From contig QNGE01000122.1 of assembly GCA_008508345.1 (NCBI GenBank), positions 344,410 to 408,409 on the forward strand: a DNA stretch of 64,000 nucleotides, in the 5' to 3' direction. Origin of the DNA: Paragonimus westermani. Taxonomy: Eukaryota > Platyhelminthes > Trematoda > Plagiorchiida > Troglotrematidae. Every line of letters begins with the position of its first letter. Positions within the stretch are counted from its first letter, which is position 1. Below, piece by piece: positions 13,121 through 25,109 of the stretch. Below the pieces are notes generated by a model, which saw only the letters and a list, made by a program, of their open reading frames with translations, was not told the origin of the DNA and did no database searches. The translations under genes were made by a program, and so were the position numbers.

Positions 13121-16100
13121 AACCGAACTAGTGAAAATGCAGTCTTCGCTGGTGGGGTGGGGTGCTGTATATATCAATGGAGCGTCCGTCGGACTGCGCA
13201 GTGGTCAATATGGCTGTTGACAGTTGAGAGAAACCGCAAGGCGGCCAGGCGATGACGTGGTCACGGACGACGAAGGCTCTGATAGTCCAACTTAGCAAGC
13301 TTGGTAGGTATTGGGTGGAGACTTCGCGACCAACCACACCGCTGGTTGGGAACACTCTCAAACGTGGCATTGTGTCTCAGTCAGTGATGAGTCTGTATTC
13401 ACAAGCCAAGTGACTTTCTGTGAAACTTAACTGTTCTTGATCGTTCGTTTGTTTTTTCTCCTATTTCTTCGCTACACATTTGCATTTATTTACGACTCTG
13501 CCACTTCGTGGATCATTGCAAGGACTGATGGCAGCCAGGCTGTTGTACCTGAAAACTACAAATTGATCGATCGACTGAACTGATTGTCAATTTGAAACGA
13601 AATCCACGCAAGAGAGCTGGCAACGCGATAGGAGTGTGCATAGCTAATTAACACGACGAAATGAATTGACAGATCGGCTATATGCGGTAGAGAAAAATCC
13701 TTGATCCAAGCGAAATACACACCCTTGATTCAGGCGGCACTGCTAATGTAGGCCAGAATAATAACTAAAACAATGTTTCCTTCCCAATGTGTATTGTAGA
13801 TCACTTCTACTCGCCTCCTTTTAAACCACCGATCGGAGTTTTTCCATATGCAGTGAAAAGAGAAGGGATCTCGAGGGAGAGCATCGGGCAAGGAAGAAGT
13901 AACGTTTCCGGTTGTTAAATAGCCAGACATTACCTGACATGAAACATGTGGGCTGGCGAAACCTAGACAACACCAATTAAGGTGATGGCCGGGGCTCAAA
14001 TGAACAACGAAGTAGCCATCGTTGCCAATGAGTTCAACTTTGGATAAGAACTTAGTTCTTGTTGACGTTCTTCATAGCATAGGCAAACCATCCCAAGTTG
14101 CATCACACTTGACTGTAACGAGCCGGTAACATCATAATTACCGAGTTACTCAGTGATCAAAAAATACCTGCATCCTGGATGATTAATTTTAAAAGGTGAG
14201 AAGGAACTGAATTATGCGAATAACCTACTTTCAAATTCATGGACAACAAACTATTTAGACTACACAGAGCGACATAAGTAAGGGAGAACCGACAATCTGC
14301 ATATACATGCGTTTGAGTGAACACCGAGTTCCGCATCGGAAGAGCACCCGAAACGAGAATCCACCAGCTAAAATTAGTGTGCCACGCGTTAGAAGATTTG
14401 TAAGGCAGCCTATCGAGCAATATATATCGTTAGTCGTAAATTGTTTGGAGTTCATTTGAATCAATAGAGGTTCCAGCGCATTTCGAGAAACGCAAACAAA
14501 AAATACAATAAAACAGCTGCACGTATGCCCTACTCCCACTGGAACATTAAAACAAGTTGAAGAGCGATCTTGAACGTTATCGGATGACCTGCATTTTGAA
14601 CCGCAGAAGAGTTACCGTTGACCTGATTGTAACAGGACTGCTCATCTGTGTGTATTAGAAGGTTGAAAATTAAACTACGACACTGGATAAAATTATATTG
14701 GGAGTGTATACAGCCTGATGATAGGCTCCTGAGAAGAAAAATTCTGACGCTAGCCGGTGGCACCCTACAGAACGCTCGATACTCACACAAGAATAAAATA
14801 AACAAAACCTTGTGGAAAGTCACCAGAAGAAACCGAATTGGATATAAGCAAATTTTGGACATATGAAACAATGGAGAGTATAACGCAGTAAAAAATACCA
14901 TCACTCTTTACAGTCGACGACATTACGCGATACAGCCCAATCATTGATTTAGCCATTAAGCGACTTAAAACAATCAGAATAGACACCAAAGGCTTGGAGA
15001 CAGCTAGCATGAGTGTTCCCGTTAAATGTGGCGAACATACAACTGGATTACATATGGTCTCCAGAACACTTTTAAAGCCGGCCAAAAGATTACGTAGTGC
15101 GAACTACACGAGTCAAAGGTGTGCTCGCATGACTAGTTAAACTTGATTAGACACCCGTGACTTGTGACTTCACCCTTCAGAGAACCGTGTGTCATAGTAA
15201 GTTCAGATGAACTGACTAGAAGGCTATGGAGAGAAAACGGAATGTACTCCCTTTGAAAACAGATTCAACTGGAAGCTTTTCTCAGCATCATTTAGCGCAT
15301 CAGGTCTCTAGGCTTCAGTTGATAGCATACAGTGAACAATACCTCTAAAAATTTAACCTGGTTGCTTCAGCGTTTAGAAAAGTTACAAAAAGCACGCCGG
15401 TTTTAACACTTCACGTGTACCGGTGGTTACGAGAAACGTGCATTCTTTAACAAATGAAAAGGGAGATTTCTTGCTTCACATGAGATGACCAACGGAACTC
15501 CGTGACTTCCACCTTCCAGAAAACGGTGAGGTTCATCAAACTGTCTTCAGAGTGAGCATATAATGTCAACCATTGAGTTCTTTGATTCACATGCCGGCCC
15601 ATCACTTGCCAAGTGATGAACTGTTTGCGTGTAATGTGTGCTGCAAATGATGATCTGATGGTCTGTGTGTCACCTGTATTCAAGATAATGATGTTTTGAC
15701 GATAAAGCTGAACTCAGCATCGTATCTGGAGTCTACAGAACAAACATTCGCAGTTAAGCGCGGAGTCAGATGTGTTGACAACCAATGGTGCTCATGCTAT
15801 GAGCTCCCATGATTCTTAGCTTGTTGGCTCACCTATTAGGATAGACCAGTTAATTACTTAAAACTAAACTCACGGAACGCAAAAACTGAGAACGAACTGT
15901 TGTGAACAAGTACAGTAGGTTAACGATAGCTAACCAGCAAGACCTCGGACCACTTGAGGAATGTGAATTGTGAGCACTCACCAGGACCGTAAACGATGGT
16001 CAATAAATGTTCATTAAATGCCTCGTGGTGGATGAAGTGATATTTCTTTCTCACCGAATATCAAGCACTTAGTGATCGCAGCTTACAAAGTCAGCATGGG

Positions 16101-17639
16101 GTCATCACTTACAGTACCATTGACCAACAGTAAAATCGTGTACAGATGCTTCTGTCTCGTTCGACCACGTTAGCAACACGCATGACAGAGAATCTGGCCT
16201 ACTGCTCGTGAATCAGTACATCATAGTTAGGCCATCACATAATGGTAACTTAAACCATTAGGTCACGGAGAAGTGATCACTGGGGCCGAAAAAAGATGTG
16301 AATAACTCTCATAGTTGTTGTGCATCCTTTCCTCACAAGCCGAAGTCGATCAGCCATTTGTGGTTGGCCAGAAAACCAGCAAGCCTCCAATATAGCCCAT
16401 GGGGCAAAATGCCACGCGACGTGGAAACAGAATTGAATATTGTGACCGAAGCTACTTAAATAGCAATCACAAATAAGTGAGTTAAAAAATAGAGAACGAA
16501 ACGAACGGCATTATAGAAAAGTTACCAGGACTAAAATAGCTCAGTTTGTACAGGAAAACTGGATGTCTACTTGTCCATGTATTGACTGTCAACGCTCTGC
16601 GTTTCGGGGAGAGGCCACTGTCGTCAGCCACAAATTGATTTAGTCGAACTAGCACGGATACACGAGTTCCACATCCACCAGAGTACGTTTGTCTCCAGTC
16701 TATGACCCCACCAACCAGACGACCTTGAATTGGGCATAAAAAACGGCATGCAATAACCCTGATACTGCCTCGTGTATTACATCCGTTCGTTAATCTGATA
16801 ACCACTGGGTTTCTGTACGATCCTTGAAACCCCTTAACGCTTGCCGGAATATTCCATCCAGCAGTAAGTACAACTCGGCATGTAAGGTCACTCGTTCGGA
16901 CCTCCGGAGGCAACCACCAGAGGACAGCGGGACGTAGCGGACACAACGCGCCGTCAAGATGGAAAACACTGCTGTTAACGGACAATATCGAAAGCCTTCC
17001 CATCTCGTCTGAGTAACAGATGAGAGGAAACAAGGTTTGAGTGAAGTAATCGATAAGGCCAACAGTGAGCCTATCAGTAACCCGCAAAGACTTCTAGGAC
17101 GCTGGACTGAGCACTGTGATCAGTAGTTCAATTAGCAAACCCCGCTGTTAGCTAAGCTTTCGGGCTCTTTCTGTGTTTATTGATATGCCGTCAGACGTTG
17201 AACCAAGTTACTAAAACATCGCAAGCCATCAGGCATGAACGAACTCCTTCCTACCTCCTTTGTAGGTGGATGATCAGACTTAGTTGAAAAGCTGCCGGCT
17301 CTCCTCTAAAAACACTGTGGGATAGTGAATTCGTTCCAGACGACTGAAGTTTGATCAACACCATCATCGTCGTCGTCGTCGTCGATTAGGCAAAACATGC
17401 AAACACCATACCAGTGGGAAGCAAGCAGGTTCTGCTTAATCTAGGGCTGCACTAACAGCATGTTGGTACCCTATCAAACGCATGAACTGCTCACTTCATA
17501 TACAACATCAACAACCGTTGTACCTCTGGACATCCAAATTGTTGTCCTCATTAGAGCACTAGGTGGACTCAGATTAAACGTTGGCACATTTCCATTTTAT
17601 CAGTAATTTTGTTGGGCACCGTGAGCGGCGTACATAAAG
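13121..17639. other. PWP2 intron 10, unannotated part
   Basis: About 4.5 kb without a recognised element. The longest open frame (201 codons, 16482-17087 minus) has no identifiable domain and probably arises by chance. A short (CGT)n run lies at 17362-17385. Confidence 0.35.
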
Positions 17640-18840
17640 GTTTCCACTCTCACTATTTTTGTTCGATTTCACCGTAGACGAAATAGTGAAGGATTGTCTG
17701 CGGCACTCGCAAGATGCCGGCGTGGACCTCTTACCTGGTGGAAGACTGGCTGGTCTCAGATATGCTGACTACAAGGTGTTGCTGTTTGACAACCTTCAAG
17801 CAGCACAAACAATATTAGATGATATTTCGCGTTCCGCTACGTCCTTCGGCATGCGCTTTGCAGCCTCAAAATCCAAAGTGCCCCAGAAGACTGCTGTGAC
17901 TACGTAGATTTATAGTTAGATAATGGAGTCATGAAAGTTTGTGACTGGCGGCGGCTGAAGTGTACAGAATGAAATAGGGGCGCGCGGCTATAGAGTTCCG
18001 ATGGTGTTCGCTAATCTGGTGCACATCTGGCGGCAGATAATTATCTTTGTGAGGCTTGAGGGTTGCGTATATACGGCAATAGTGAGGGCTGTATTAGTTT
18101 ACGGCACCGAAACTTGGCCGCTCGGGGTAGAAGACGTGAACGGTCTTCAGGTACTTGACCACCGATGTCTGCATTCGATTGCCAACGTCAGGTGGTACCA
18201 GCGAGTAATCAAGGAAGGGGTTATGGAGTGGGTGTTTGGTGGTGATTATCAATCGAGTTTGTTCAGTCCTTCCATTTGTACAGTCTTAGATGGTTAGGTC
18301 ATGTATTAAGGATGCCAGTCAGTCGCCTGCCACACCGAACACTCTTTGCCAACGCTGAGGCCGACTGGTGTGGAGAAATGAAATTATTCACCAAGGGGTT
18401 GGCCACTGTAGATCGAGTTCCTCTCCAGGGCTGGGGTCATCGCGACTCGCAGAATTGGTGGTTGGAGACTCTAGATGAGATGGAGGCTAATCGACCTCAG
18501 TGGCGTGTGTGTTGTCGTTGTTCGGCCGAGTTGTCTGTGAAGTGAGTGCATTTAATGACGTGGGGTAGCAAACGCCAAAAGAAAGCTAACTTGTTGATGA
18601 CGGTTTACTTTCACCTATAGCTCGACTGTTTGTTCGCACGGCTTAAGCACTTTGATATTGAATGTTTGGATATGGATGTGGCTTTTTCTGGTAGGTAGGT
18701 CCCTTCAGCCCCCCCCCTATTTTTCTTCTCTCCTTTTGCACAAGTTTTGCTTTTTCTTCTTCTTCATGGTTGTGTGGCAATTAGGCAGCGGTGTGAGCCA
18801 CTAACGTAGTGCCGTCTGTGATGATGATGATGATGATCAG
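17640..18840 (+). mobile_element. RTE-like retrotransposon copy 1 (5'-truncated, with 3' tail)
   Basis: The element starts inside the RT palm: LFDFTVDEIVKDCLRHSQDA at about 17660, then RYADYKVLLFDNLQAAQTIL, where the catalytic Y-A-D-D is changed to Y-A-D-Y. A second frame (18001-18297) gives VRLEGCVYTAIVRAVLVYGT, E-T-W-P-L and DHRCLHSIANVRW. After a frameshift near 18290 comes YSLRWLGHVLRMPVSRLPHR to a stop at 18543-18545. A 3' UTR of about 300 bp ends in GGTTGTGTGGCAATTAGG and a (GAT)n tail at about 18818-18836. Truncation at the 5' end is typical of target-primed reverse transcription. Confidence 0.8.
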
Positions 18841-18845
18841 CCTCT

Positions 18846-19230
18846 GATTCAGTTGAGAAAGCTGTCCTTTGAAACTGTCTGTCGAGAAGAGGTGTGCTCG
18901 AGAAGTATGTGAACATTCCCAAAAATCTGTACCGCCAGATCTCGGACCGGAAGATCATACCACTGTATCAACTTTTAGCATATCAAGTGGAGTGCAACAA
19001 GGTTGCACAACCTCCTCACTCTATTCGACTATGCAGTGGAAGACATTCTGGAATGTGCTCTGACAGACTGCAGATATGACGGTGGAGAACTGTTCCAGGC
19101 ACCTGACTCCAAAACGGACAGTACGCAGACAATACCGTCCGAATTTTTAGGGGTTCAAAGAGTGCCAAGAACATCTTAGACATACTAGAAGTTTTAGTTC
19201 ATTAAACTGGTATGGCCTTTGAACACTGTG
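18846..19230 (+). mobile_element. Degenerate RT fragment
   Basis: Immediately after the tail of copy 1, the plus strand contains SGVQQGCTTSSL (RT motif G-V-R-Q-G-C), then in another frame DYAVEDILECALTDCRYDGG and remnants of the palm block up to the family's G-M-A-F-E-H. Frames are broken repeatedly. The sequence differs from copy 1, so it is a separate, older insertion or a different subfamily. Confidence 0.55.
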
Positions 19231-19347
19231 CTTTTCACATACTGTGGCAAGCTTGCCATTGCATGTGATTTTCAGGTGTTATACATGGAAATTAATAGCA
19301 GGTGATTTGTGAAAAAGTCTGCAAAAATGCGAAATCAACCGACGTAC

Positions 19348-19667
19348 CAGTAGGTGAAAATTGGACTGAAGATACATGGATTTCTGGTCGCCACTCGCGA
19401 CGACTACGGTCCACGCCAGCTCGAGTTTGTGGGATAGGGAGACTACATCTTTGCGAAGCCTTCGCCTGCATAGACTCAGCGGAAAAGTGGGCCAAAAATC
19501 GACGCCTATCGTGCACCTCCTGGACACCGTCCAGTGACATATTGCAAGTGATCTCGAAACGCTTGAGCAACACCCGATCAGGAACAGAATACAGACAAAT
19601 GTACTTCGAGTCCCCGGCAGCCAAAAGGTGCTCGCCATCTGTTGAGTAGGCAATTGTTTGAAATTTC
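19348..19667 (-). CDS. PWP2: PWP2 exon 10 (last WD40 blades)
   Basis: The 320-nt exon starts at TCTTTCAG and ends at GTACGT. It encodes KFQTIAYSTDGEHLLAAGDS, KYICLYSVPDRVLLKRFEIT, CNMSLDGVQEVHDRRRF, SLPIPQTRAG and WRPEIHVSSVQFSPTG. The block I-C-x-Y-x-V-x-x-x-x-L-x-K-R-F-E-I-x-C-N-x-S-L-D is a PWP2 signature, as is the basic x-R-P-E-I-x-V-x-S-x-x-F-S-P-T-G. It ends with the first base of a glycine codon, completed by exon 11. Confidence 0.95.
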
Positions 19668-20461
19668 CTGAAAGACATTGAGTGGAACTCTACTAATGAC
19701 GCTCAAATGCCCCAAGGTATGAGAAATGACTGCAGCTAAATTTTGAAAAATGCTAGGCGCAAGCAAAAATATCGTCAATAACCTAAACCCAACATCATAC
19801 GTTGGGAAGCTGTTAATCAAGTGCGAAAGTGTGCATATCTTCAAGGTAGGTGAGGTGGCCTCATGATACACCTGTGAGAGGCTAAGTGCTAGAAATAACG
19901 CTCAATAGGTCATCTCACTGGTCCACCGTTCCTAAATCATAAAAAACGGACATCCTTTATGGTCACGTAGATTTTGATATGTTGGCGGAGCGAATTCAAC
20001 GGACAATGAAGATACCGTAGATGGGGTAGACTGCGAGTAAGGTAGTACTTGGAGCCGATTTGAATAGCCGGGGCAGTACCTGAGTAGGCCATCAAGAAAC
20101 CAACGAATTAGTCTGCCACACAGAGGATGATACATCCTGACTCTGGCTCTACCGGTAGTCAACTGTGGTTCAAGTTTCTTAGGAATAATTCTGAGAGAAA
20201 ATCAATAGCAACACAGTTCAAAAATTACAGGGGAATAGAAAAATATTGCAATAACGGATGTAACAACCGACTGTACTTCTGGAATTAGTAAGTTATTTGA
20301 AAACAGAAACAAATGCCCACACACAGACTGTGACCTCAGAAGATTGCCACTGTGATGAGAAGGCTGGAAAAGCAAATTCACAATTCGTTTTGCTTAATTT
20401 TGTTGGTGCTCAAAAGACAAACGTGAATGGTGATCAGGTAGTAATAAAAACACATTTGGAC

Positions 20462-20751
20462 ACGGTAGCTTATTGATAAACAGATTGGGAATAACACAAC
20501 GTCTCGAGCAAGTTGTAATACTCTACTTTTCAACCACCTCGGGTGGCCTTCCTCAGGAGTGTTGTAATCAGTTACAACACTCCTGAGGAAGGCCACCCGA
20601 GGTGGTTGAAACGTAGAGTATTACAACTTGCTCGAGACGTTGTGTTATTCCCAATCTGTTTATCAATAACATGTTAAACACGATGCCCAAACTATTCAAC
20701 TTCATTCGTACTACATTTGGTGCGGATATCTTACAACGGTAGCTTATTGAT
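20462..20751. mobile_element. Palindromic insertion with candidate target-site duplication
   Basis: Two 97-bp arms (20471-20567 and 20572-20668) form an inverted repeat around a 4-base loop with, by eye, a single mismatch. A 16-bp direct repeat, ACGGTAGCTTATTGAT, occurs at 20462-20477 and again at 20736-20751 and looks like a target-site duplication. A second, more diverged copy of the palindrome lies at 45188-45411. No open reading frame is present, so this is a fold-back or non-autonomous element in PWP2 intron 9. Confidence 0.7.
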
Positions 20752-22794
20752 TTGAAATTACAATGCACGTCAGAAACACCACAGGTGACACGCTGACTTC
20801 AGTCGGACAAAAGTGCAACAACACAGCATTAAGGCTCCAGTGGATTATGCAGAAGACCCCGAGCGAGCAAAATTCACGCGGTTTGAGAGTAGGTGCTTGT
20901 TGATGCTAACCGAACTCGCTAGCACAGAACGGAGCAAAATGACGAGCACATGGTTAATGCGACTTGAAAGGATTGGGTTAGGTAGTACGCTTAATCAGTC
21001 ACTCAAAACACCCAAGTTAATGTGATGCATTCCAGTCTAAATGAAGCAAGCTACGAGGACTGTTGCATGGAAAGAAGAGACAGAATCTATTATGGACCTA
21101 GACGAAATTCGCCGGGAACCCCTATAAGAGGGTGAATGAAGCAACTGCTTACCCCCAAGATAAAAACGGGCAGGAATATCACGAAGAGCCCAACGTAAGT
21201 GTTTTAATTTCAATTTTTTCATCGCTGAGATTTTGATAAAGATCAGAACCAGATCATGAAAAATACTTCTCATACAACAATGGTGAGCGAATGATCCGCT
21301 CAAATGATCATGACACGTTCACGTTATTGAAGTTTTGAAAAGAAAAAAACTGATGAGGCGATTCTGTGGCCTAGTGTACTAATTTTAAACTTCACTAACA
21401 AGGATTAGGAAACTGACAAAGTTACGATTTACCAGTCAAACTCATTTCTGTGTGCCAAAAGAATAGTTGTGCTCACAACCGGGTGCAACGCCAGCTCGTA
21501 AGAGTCCGCGTATGTGACAGCACACGAAGGTTCTTAGATCCCCTACTTTCTAGCCGCCACAGGCAAGTATCAAACATTTTGCGGGCCATCCAACCTCACG
21601 CTTCGTTAATAAGTGGATCATGCTGGCGCATCTTGAAGGAACTATCTTCCCTGCAAATGCTCAAAGACGGCGGAAAACAACAAGACGATGCGTTGTAAAA
21701 GTCGACCATATGCAGAAAACAGATTCATATACGCCTGTCGAGCTCTCACTCATCAAGCCCACCACAGTGATCTGGAAAGCCCATGCGGAATTCACAGCAG
21801 ATGTAGTCATTTGTGACCGTTACCGAAATCACACGATGATCCCATGAAAATGAAACAGATCCTCAGAAGCGGTTCTCTCTCTGCGGCTGACAACTCAAGT
21901 CCTTACACATTAATCAATCTTATCAACCATGGAATTACTGAGCACACGTTTCTTATTGGGCTTCCGTAGGATGTCCTAAAATAAACTCAGTAACTAACGT
22001 CTGACCTCTATACACAGTCTCATAAAGGCTCACGTCACTTAAGAGGGAAAAATGCATGTTCCGCCACGGATAATCTCCAGAGCGGGCTGGACAACCGTGC
22101 AACCAATCAGTATTCCCACTCCAAGCACCGTTGACATTTCATCATCCACAATCTCCATTTATGCCAACGGTGTGGAAACCTAGACTCAAAGATAAACGCA
22201 CAAGTTGGCATCAACTTAAACCGGGTTCACTTGCAGGAAAATATTACGTGCGAAGTTGATAGTAACGTGTAGATGTCAATAAGAATAAAACCTTTCGGCA
22301 GAGAGAAAGCTCCATGGAAAAAATGTTTCTGACCCTACAATTCGATCAAAATTGAACACAAACATTTAAGATAGAAAGGAAATATACGCACTATAATCAA
22401 CGTTGGACAGGAGGGCAGTGTTAAGAATCGAGCTCCGGACGTCTCAATTGTATACATCCAAGTATATATCGAAAGAGTTCATTCCCAAAAAAACTTGCAC
22501 AGCAACAAACAGAAAATGTAAAACGATGAAGACTTCGATCCAGTTCATACTACTACTATTTACATAGGACATTACGGTTAACCTGTCAGGGGATTTCTAA
22601 ACTCTTGAAATTAGCTACGCCAATTTGTCCTGGCTATTGGGTGCCGGTTTTCACTGAGGTTTGCATTTGTGTCAGACAAAGGTTGGCCGTAAGTAGCAAC
22701 ACTTATTGTTACGGTACTGGTGTTTAAAATGATCATAAGAAAGTATTTAACACTTAGTGGCAAAATCCGCGGGTCAAACAAACAGTGTCCCAAC
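20752..22794. other. PWP2 intron 9, rest
   Basis: About 2 kb with no feature I can support. The open frames at 21450-21847 plus have no recognisable domain. Confidence 0.35.
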
Positions 22795-22978
22795 CTGGCT
22801 TGGCCAGCTCGCTTAGGAGTGATGAGATCGTCCTCCGAGGTTTGCGCCAAACCAAGATCGCGTTTTCCACTGATAGTTCCTTTTTCGATGCCTTCGCTTG
22901 GGTCATAGAATACAATATCGCCAGTGAGCAGACACAGAGCAATCTCCTTTCCATCGCCACGATAGGCAACGCTGAGCA
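22795..22978 (-). CDS. PWP2: PWP2 exon 9
   Basis: The 184-nt exon starts at CTCCGCAG and ends at a GTTGGG donor. It encodes LSVAYRGDGKEIALCLLTGD, IVFYDPSEGIEKGTISGKRD and EDDLITPKRAGQAR. These match the PWP2 blade V-A-x-x-x-G-x-I-x-F-x-D followed by G-x-I-E-G-R-x-D-L and the D-x-I-T-x-x-x-A linker. It ends with AG of an arginine codon completed by exon 10. The donor is weaker than the others but is the only one in the right phase. Confidence 0.92.
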
Positions 22979-23783
22979 CTGCGGAGAACGAAGGACAAGG
23001 AAATTACGCGTTTTTATGTATTTTAGCAATACTACGTAAAAACGGCAATAGTAGTCAAAATTGCAACGGAAAGGTTCACATAGAACAGATGCAGAAGGGA
23101 CTGTCACAGCACATAGCACGAGTTCAGACTGAGCCACCAGGTGAGTATAAAAAATATGAAATAACTAACTGGCAGAACAATTTACATATATCAACGCGCG
23201 CTGGAAAGTACTATTCATGTTGCCTGTGCTCAACTGCCCGCCTCGCTTGTCCGAAGTGATCGACATGAAATTCACACCTTGTCTCTCATGCTCGATCTGG
23301 TTCATTTGTAGCAAGTGACGTTAGATATAACGCATAACAAATGTGGAGGCCATGCGAATGGGCCACCTTTGCCACACGCTGAATAGCCCTTATTCAAAGA
23401 GTTTGTCATTAGGACAAGAAAGTACCAATTAAACCAAGGCAAACAAAATGCACACGAAGTCCTATGCTGATACATTGCAGATCGAGTGTCTACCTACCCA
23501 CAGTCGTGATTAGTCTGATACTTGCTTAATGTGCTGCATAATTCGTCCCGTTCCGAACACGAGGTGACACAATGTTTTAAAACACAAGGCACAACACTTG
23601 ATACAAACGGCTGATACATCCAGGCAAAAGCAATCTATGCAAAACATCTCACTGAGAGAGAAATCCAGCAGTCAATCACACGACAATTAACCAACTAGAT
23701 GCAACCGGTGTAGGTTCCATGAGCACATAGCACCGAGTACATCGGATTACACGACTGTTTTGTACCAAACTGAAATAAATTAC

Positions 23784-24127
23784 CATCGTGAGAAAAATGT
23801 ACTACTTCCTTCACCGATCCCATGGATGAGGGGTTGTGCATATCTGCCGAATTGCCCGTCAAGTCCCACAGCCGAAGAGTATCGTCCCAGCTGACTGATG
23901 CAAGTTCGATACCCGAGCCCCCAATGTCCGGGCTGAAAGCAAGTGCACTGATTGGAGCCGTGTGTCCAGCAAGAGTCGCCAGAAGCACGCCGGTTTTGAC
24001 AGACCAGATAAACGCCTCGAACGTATCCAAACTACCACCAGCAACTAGGCTTCCAGGGGCGTCGACGGCAAGCGAGGCAAATTGGACTAGACGTGTTGGG
24101 ACGGTAAGTGTCCGGAAATTTCGGTAA
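23784..24127 (-). CDS. PWP2: PWP2 exon 8 (WD40 blades)
   Basis: The 344-nt exon begins at TTTTCTAG with R-Y-R-N-F-R-T, the typical PWP2 join after the V-Y-D-L-x-R blade. It encodes QFASLAVDAPGSLVAGG, DTFEAFIWSVKTGVLL, LAGHTAPISALAFSPD and SWDDTLRLWDLTGN. The 3' end was set at the GTAATT donor (bases 23783-23778) because only this site gives the right phase and joins VVHFSHD to VLSVAYRGDGKE of exon 9, matching the family's S-D-x-L-A-V-x-x-R-P-D-G. The open frame continues past the donor into intron. Confidence 0.94.
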
Positions 24128-24827
24128 CTAGAAAAATGAGAAGTCACAAGATGACGAACGAAAAGTAATACAAAAAAATGGAAACGCACACAAGCTACAC
24201 ATACATATTGTTATTTTACCTAGAGACTTACGAAGTGATACTGAGAAATAAGCAGCCTATTGTCACAAACAACCGGGGCTGGAAAAAAAAACAAAAAAAC
24301 TAAAATCGAGCGAGTGCATGCATGTCAGTGGCTGCAGCATGCTAGAAAATCAAACCGTCACTGATAAACAGCATATGCGATAACGTGCGCCACAATCTGA
24401 CAACCGATACTTACTTACTAAACAATGAAGTGTAACCACGAGGTTATCTGACAGCCTCATGCTTTCCCTCAGAAGCCAAATATTTTTATAGTGTCAGGTG
24501 TGGGGAAAATTCTGTCGATACAATCAGCACAGATCAGGCAGTTTATTGTTCGGCTTAGTGGTGGCGTATCTACGAAATTTCAGTTGTAAACATGCCCCGT
24601 AACCTATCACGTTACTCACACGATCAGTTTACACGATACCAGCCAACTAGCGGAAACACACAGTCAAATACACATCTGCTCAGAACGCCACTGTGAACAG
24701 ACAGAGGTTCGAAACGACATAGCAAGTTACTCCAAACTCCTCTTCTTCATGGCGACCAAACGATTGACTGATATCACAGAACCGCGACCTACATTACTGA
24801 TTAATAGTCGGGGATTTGGTTGATTTC
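24128..24827. other. PWP2 intron 7, exon-8-proximal part
   Basis: About 700 bp of the intron next to exon 8. Nothing recognised apart from the exon acceptor at its edge. Confidence 0.35.
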
Positions 24828-25109
24828 AAGCTGAACATCACTCACAGTTGATCACAGCCTTCGCATACAGAGATTTTCCAGCCAGCCTATTCCAAAAAGA
24901 AGCACTAGACTCGAGTTGCGCTCTCATTAGAGCTCGTCGGTAGTGCATATCCTTGTCATAGCCGGGACTAGAACTTCGGCGACGCTTTCATGAGGCAACG
25001 GTGTTGACCACTGCGTCATTAACCTCATACTACGCACGACCAAAAGAGGCTGGCTGGAAAATCTATCTAAATGCCACGGCTGCGATCAAACATGAGTGAT
25101 TTCCAACTT
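24828..25109. mobile_element. MITE-like element with ~60-bp terminal inverted repeats, copy B
   Basis: The left end (24828-24891) and the right end (about 25045-25109) are imperfect inverted repeats: AAGCTGAACATCACTCA on the left against AAGTTGGAAATCACTCA read from the right on the other strand, followed by GATCACAGCC/GATCGCAGCC and GATTTTCCAGCCAGCC on both sides. The core carries TTAGAGCTCG and CATATCCTTGTCATAGCC. Total about 282 bp, no coding capacity. Related copies lie at 57388-57655 and 5275-5450. No target-site duplication is clear. Confidence 0.6.

Noticed and set aside
16482..17087. 201-codon open frame on the minus strand
   Set aside because: It is the longest uninterrupted real-sequence frame after those of PWP2 and the retroelements, but it has no domain, no splice framing and low-complexity hydrophobic stretches; it lies within PWP2 intron 10.
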